From assembly GCF_030817055.1 (NCBI RefSeq), contig NZ_JAUSYV010000001.1, positions 1,078,001 to 1,142,000 of the forward strand: DNA of 64,000 bases, given 5' to 3'. This DNA comes from Bacillus sp. V2I10 (GTDB lineage: Bacteria; Bacillota; Bacilli; Bacillales; Bacillaceae). Below the pieces are notes generated by a model. That model was given only the letters and a program-made list of their open reading frames with translations. It did no database searches and was not told the DNA's origin. This document shows positions 61,976-64,000 of the stretch, in pieces (the first letter of the stretch is position 1; each line of letters opens with the position of its first letter). The position numbers and the translations under genes were made by a program.

Positions 61976-61986
61976 GGTCTTTCTTT
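61955..61986. terminator. Bidirectional hairpin spanning both stop codons
   Basis: AAAGAAAGA..CTCA / TGAG..TCTTTCTTT lies across the ends of the two convergent genes. Confidence 0.75.
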
Positions 61987-63426
61987 CGTTTGATCTAAAA
62001 AGTCTTTGACTCTTTCCAGGTATTTTTCTCGTGCATAACCGCTGTATAAATTTTTTGCAAGGCGGATAGGGTCTCCAAAAAAGTACCTTTCATAGTGAGT
62101 TTGTCTCGTGCCAAAAGAGCTCATCGTCAGCTCCCATACTAATCGAAACAGCTTTGTTTTTGCTTTTGCATCAAGTGAAGCTCCCTGCAGATACTGCTCA
62201 ACGTGCCTGCCGATAGGGGAAGTGAAATCCTCCTCTGATGGCAGAACCATTAAACCGCCTGCCCCGATCTGCTGCAGAAGACTGATGTAGTGAGGGTACA
62301 GCTTTGAAAACAGATTGATGGCTGCGTATAACGGATGAGAGCTTGGAGTCATCGTTCCGAAGGTATCCATCTTGGCCTCTGCTTCTGATTTAAGCAGGAG
62401 TGCATGCATGCTCTCAAAACCTAAAATCATTTCAGACAGTTTCAGCTGGATATGTTCATACTCAGAAACATCCATAGAATTGATCAATAATTGAGAAAGT
62501 CCGATTAAAAATTGCAGCTTCACTGTCTGTCGTGTAACAACTTGATGAAGGGCATGCGAAATAAACCCGCTTTTGTTAAATAAGTTAAAGGCAATATCCT
62601 GTCTATGGTAAAAAAACACGCGCTCCCATGGAACCAGAACATTTTCAAAGACGAGAAGCGTATCCATTTCATCGAAGCGTGAGGATAGCGGATAGTTAAA
62701 AGCAGATTCACCAGCATGAAACGGTTCGCGGCAGATAAATTTCAGTCCCGGCGTATTTGCCGGAATGCTGAAGGCAAATGCATACTCGTCACCCAGATTA
62801 TTGCCGCCTGAAGGGAAAATCAGCACTTCATCCGCCATTCCGCCTTCTGTTGCAAGCAATCTGGCTCCTTTAATAACAAGTCCATCTGCAGTCTTTTTCA
62901 TCACTTTTGCTGCGACCGGCTGCCTGGATGTTTCAAAATAATAGGACGAACGATTTACCTGCGGATTAATAAAGCTGTGTGTAAAAGATAAATCCTGTTC
63001 AAGCGCAGTTTCGTACATGTTCCGGAGATTGTTCGAAAACTCTTCATCCTGAGCGCCGACAATGGCAGATGCTGCTGATAATGACATTAATGCCGTGTTC
63101 ATATAGTCAGGACTCCGCCCCATCATCCCGCATGTTGCATTCGCCCAGTATTCAATCATTTTTCTTCTATTCTGTAAATCTTCTTTTGTCTTCGGCTCTA
63201 GATAGGACATTCCCACCCGATTTTGCGTAAATGGGGAAGGGAATGTCATAAAGCTGATATTCTCCTTTTCGACCTGCAAATCATAAAGAGATGCTTTTGT
63301 TTGCATAACCCCTTTATAAACGGGATGCCTCATGAGACCTTCTGTAATGGCTTGGCCCTTTAACCAAACATTAGGCTTCAATGCTTCCATGCGCTGCAGA
63401 TATTCTCTCCCTGAAATGGCCGGCAT
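61966..63426 (-). CDS. 4-hydroxyphenylacetate 3-hydroxylase-like monooxygenase (HpaB family)
   Basis: A 486-aa two-component flavin monooxygenase, oxygenase part. It uses FADH2 made by a separate reductase (not seen here) to ortho-hydroxylate a phenolic substrate. Family features are EYLQRMEALKPNVWLKGQ, DLSFTHSFINPQVNRS, GARLLATEGGMADEVLIFP and VLVPWERVFFYH. AGGAGG-like GCTAGGAGGAAAAG precedes ATG 63426. Related Bacillus genes include yoaI; true substrate unknown. Confidence 0.9.
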   Translation of the reverse strand: MPAISGREYLQRMEALKPNVWLKGQAITEGLMRHPVYKGVMQTKASLYDLQVEKENISFMTFPSPFTQNRVGMSYLEPKTKEDLQNRRKMIEYWANATCGMMGRSPDYMNTALMSLSAASAIVGAQDEEFSNNLRNMYETALEQDLSFTHSFINPQVNRSSYYFETSRQPVAAKVMKKTADGLVIKGARLLATEGGMADEVLIFPSGGNNLGDEYAFAFSIPANTPGLKFICREPFHAGESAFNYPLSSRFDEMDTLLVFENVLVPWERVFFYHRQDIAFNLFNKSGFISHALHQVVTRQTVKLQFLIGLSQLLINSMDVSEYEHIQLKLSEMILGFESMHALLLKSEAEAKMDTFGTMTPSSHPLYAAINLFSKLYPHYISLLQQIGAGGLMVLPSEEDFTSPIGRHVEQYLQGASLDAKAKTKLFRLVWELTMSSFGTRQTHYERYFFGDPIRLAKNLYSGYAREKYLERVKDFLDQTKERPQE

Positions 63427-63705
63427 TCTTTTCCTCCTAGCGGTCTATTGATCTGGCTCTTTTCTAATGAACGGTTAAGCCTGTTTTGTAAACAGGCAGA
63501 AAGGGATGTGAGAAAACAGCCTTTGATTTAAACACTATATGCTGCCGAAGAAGTACAGGTGAAACTTGACAAAAAAAGCCCTCCTATGGGAATGCAGAAA
63601 AATAATGAACGGTTTTAGAGGATATCATAAGAAAGAAAAGAATTAAATATAATGTAAGCGTTTACTTTTTTTTCTGCAGTTATAGAAAACAAAGAGAAGG
63701 GTAAA
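63427..63705. other. Intergenic region with cre-like site
   Basis: Apart from the cre-like motif and short dyads (GCCTGTTTTGTAAACAGGC near 63480), no gene is seen. Confidence 0.5.
63653..63666. promoter_or_regulatory. cre-like site (CcpA)
   Basis: TGTAAGCGTTTACT matches the cre consensus at 13 of 14 positions. It lies about 40-75 nt before the small membrane protein gene. Confidence 0.45.
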
Positions 63706-63741
63706 ATGCATAGTAAGGAAGATTCGGAGGGAGAGCTGCTC

Positions 63742-63855
63742 ATGCAAGATACTAACTTTTTCAAAGGAATGATCTGGGCAACCATTCTTAGTGTTCCATT
63801 GTGGGTAGCCTTCTTCGGGTGGATGAAAATGATTTTATCTTATTCTAAATGGTAA
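63742..63855 (+). CDS. Small membrane protein, 37 aa
   Basis: ATG 63742 follows GGAGGGAG and encodes MQDTNFFKGMIWATILSVPL then WVAFFGWMKMILSYSKW, a single transmembrane helix. An in-frame ATG at 63706 with its own GAAGGG site would give 49 aa. Probably real by ribosome site and hydrophobic profile. Family not recognised. Confidence 0.55.
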   Translation: MQDTNFFKGMIWATILSVPLWVAFFGWMKMILSYSKW

Positions 63856-63935
63856 TCAATCGTATCATTTCATGTCAGCTTTCTGCTCTGACAGACTATA
63901 TCCTGTAATGGACTTTAGACAAGGAGAATGACACC

Positions 63936-64000
63936 ATGTCAGACGATCAGATCGATTTATATATCAAGCAGGGAATATACGGAACCTTTGAAACGAAGCC
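63936..64000 (+). CDS. yueI: YueI family protein, N-terminal part
   Basis: Starts at ATG 63936 after AAGGAG and runs off the window. Visible residues SDDQIDLYIKQGIYGTFETK match the opening of YueI (DUF1694). Function unknown. Its place near the yueF and yueD-like genes fits the Bacillus yue region. Confidence 0.75.
   Translation, partial: MSDDQIDLYIKQGIYGTFETK

Overview
This window reads as the chromosome of a low-GC Gram-positive bacterium of the Bacillaceae. Shine-Dalgarno sites are strong and GGAGG-like, and TTG and GTG starts are frequent. A spore gene (GerPA/GerPF family) and PG-binding 3D-domain and CWB2 domains are present. Positions 1-25,300 follow the Bacillus subtilis yuxL-yutI-yuzD-yutJ-yuzB-dapF-yutM-yumC-yumB-yuiA/B/C/D-pepA-yuiF-yuiG-yuiH order. 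Later blocks match ald-adeR, yueD, yueF and yueI. Family assignments come from recognition of the encoded proteins; no database search was run.

Layout. (1) 1-1,650: end of an S9 peptidase, a NifU-like Fe-S scaffold, and a frameshifted yuzD. (2) 1,784-6,214: an accessory islet flanked by a 23-bp direct repeat of the 3' end of yutJ. It holds a HAD-like protein with an altered nucleophile, a SUKH fragment, a frameshifted class IV aminotransferase, a GC-rich DUF899 gene between 51-bp repeats, and other debris. (3) 6,194-25,265: conserved housekeeping and redox block with two NDH-2-type oxidoreductases, a ferredoxin-NADP reductase, DapF, an IscA-type protein, a NUDIX hydrolase, PepA, a BioY transporter, a YuiH-like Mo enzyme and an orphan histidine kinase. 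(4) 25,262-29,796: EamA exporter, FrnE-like DsbA protein, alanine dehydrogenase and its AdeR-type regulator. (5) 29,797-31,420: a gene-free stretch with 12.5 copies of a 52-bp tandem repeat. (6) 31,421-38,359: a 1,511-aa secreted nuclease/5'-nucleotidase carrying CWB2 wall-binding repeats, a YueD-like reductase, a DinB protein and a small secreted helical protein. (7) 38,360-39,729: decayed coding remnants. (8) 39,730-50,576: an accessory catabolic locus with an Opp/Dpp-type ABC importer, two TIM-barrel isomerases around a Gfo/Idh/MocA dehydrogenase, a ROK regulator and an ReAV-type asparaginase. (9) 51,121-64,000: an XRE regulator, an HD hydrolase, a secreted lipase, TVP38, MerR plus a CNNM/CBS transporter, an AI-2E-family protein, a lone gerPA-like gene, a broken lacI-type gene, a molybdopterin oxidoreductase convergent with an HpaB-like hydroxylase, and the start of yueI.

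The most interesting system is region 8. Uptake, oxidation/isomerisation of a sugar-like ring and amide hydrolysis are co-encoded with one regulator. This suggests a pathway for an amide- or asparagine-linked sugar or cyclitol conjugate. That substrate is inference; the gene set and compact spacing are seen directly. Several genes (yuzD, aminotransferase, lacI, the merR start and one islet remnant) carry single-base frameshifts. Some could be homopolymer sequencing errors rather than biology.
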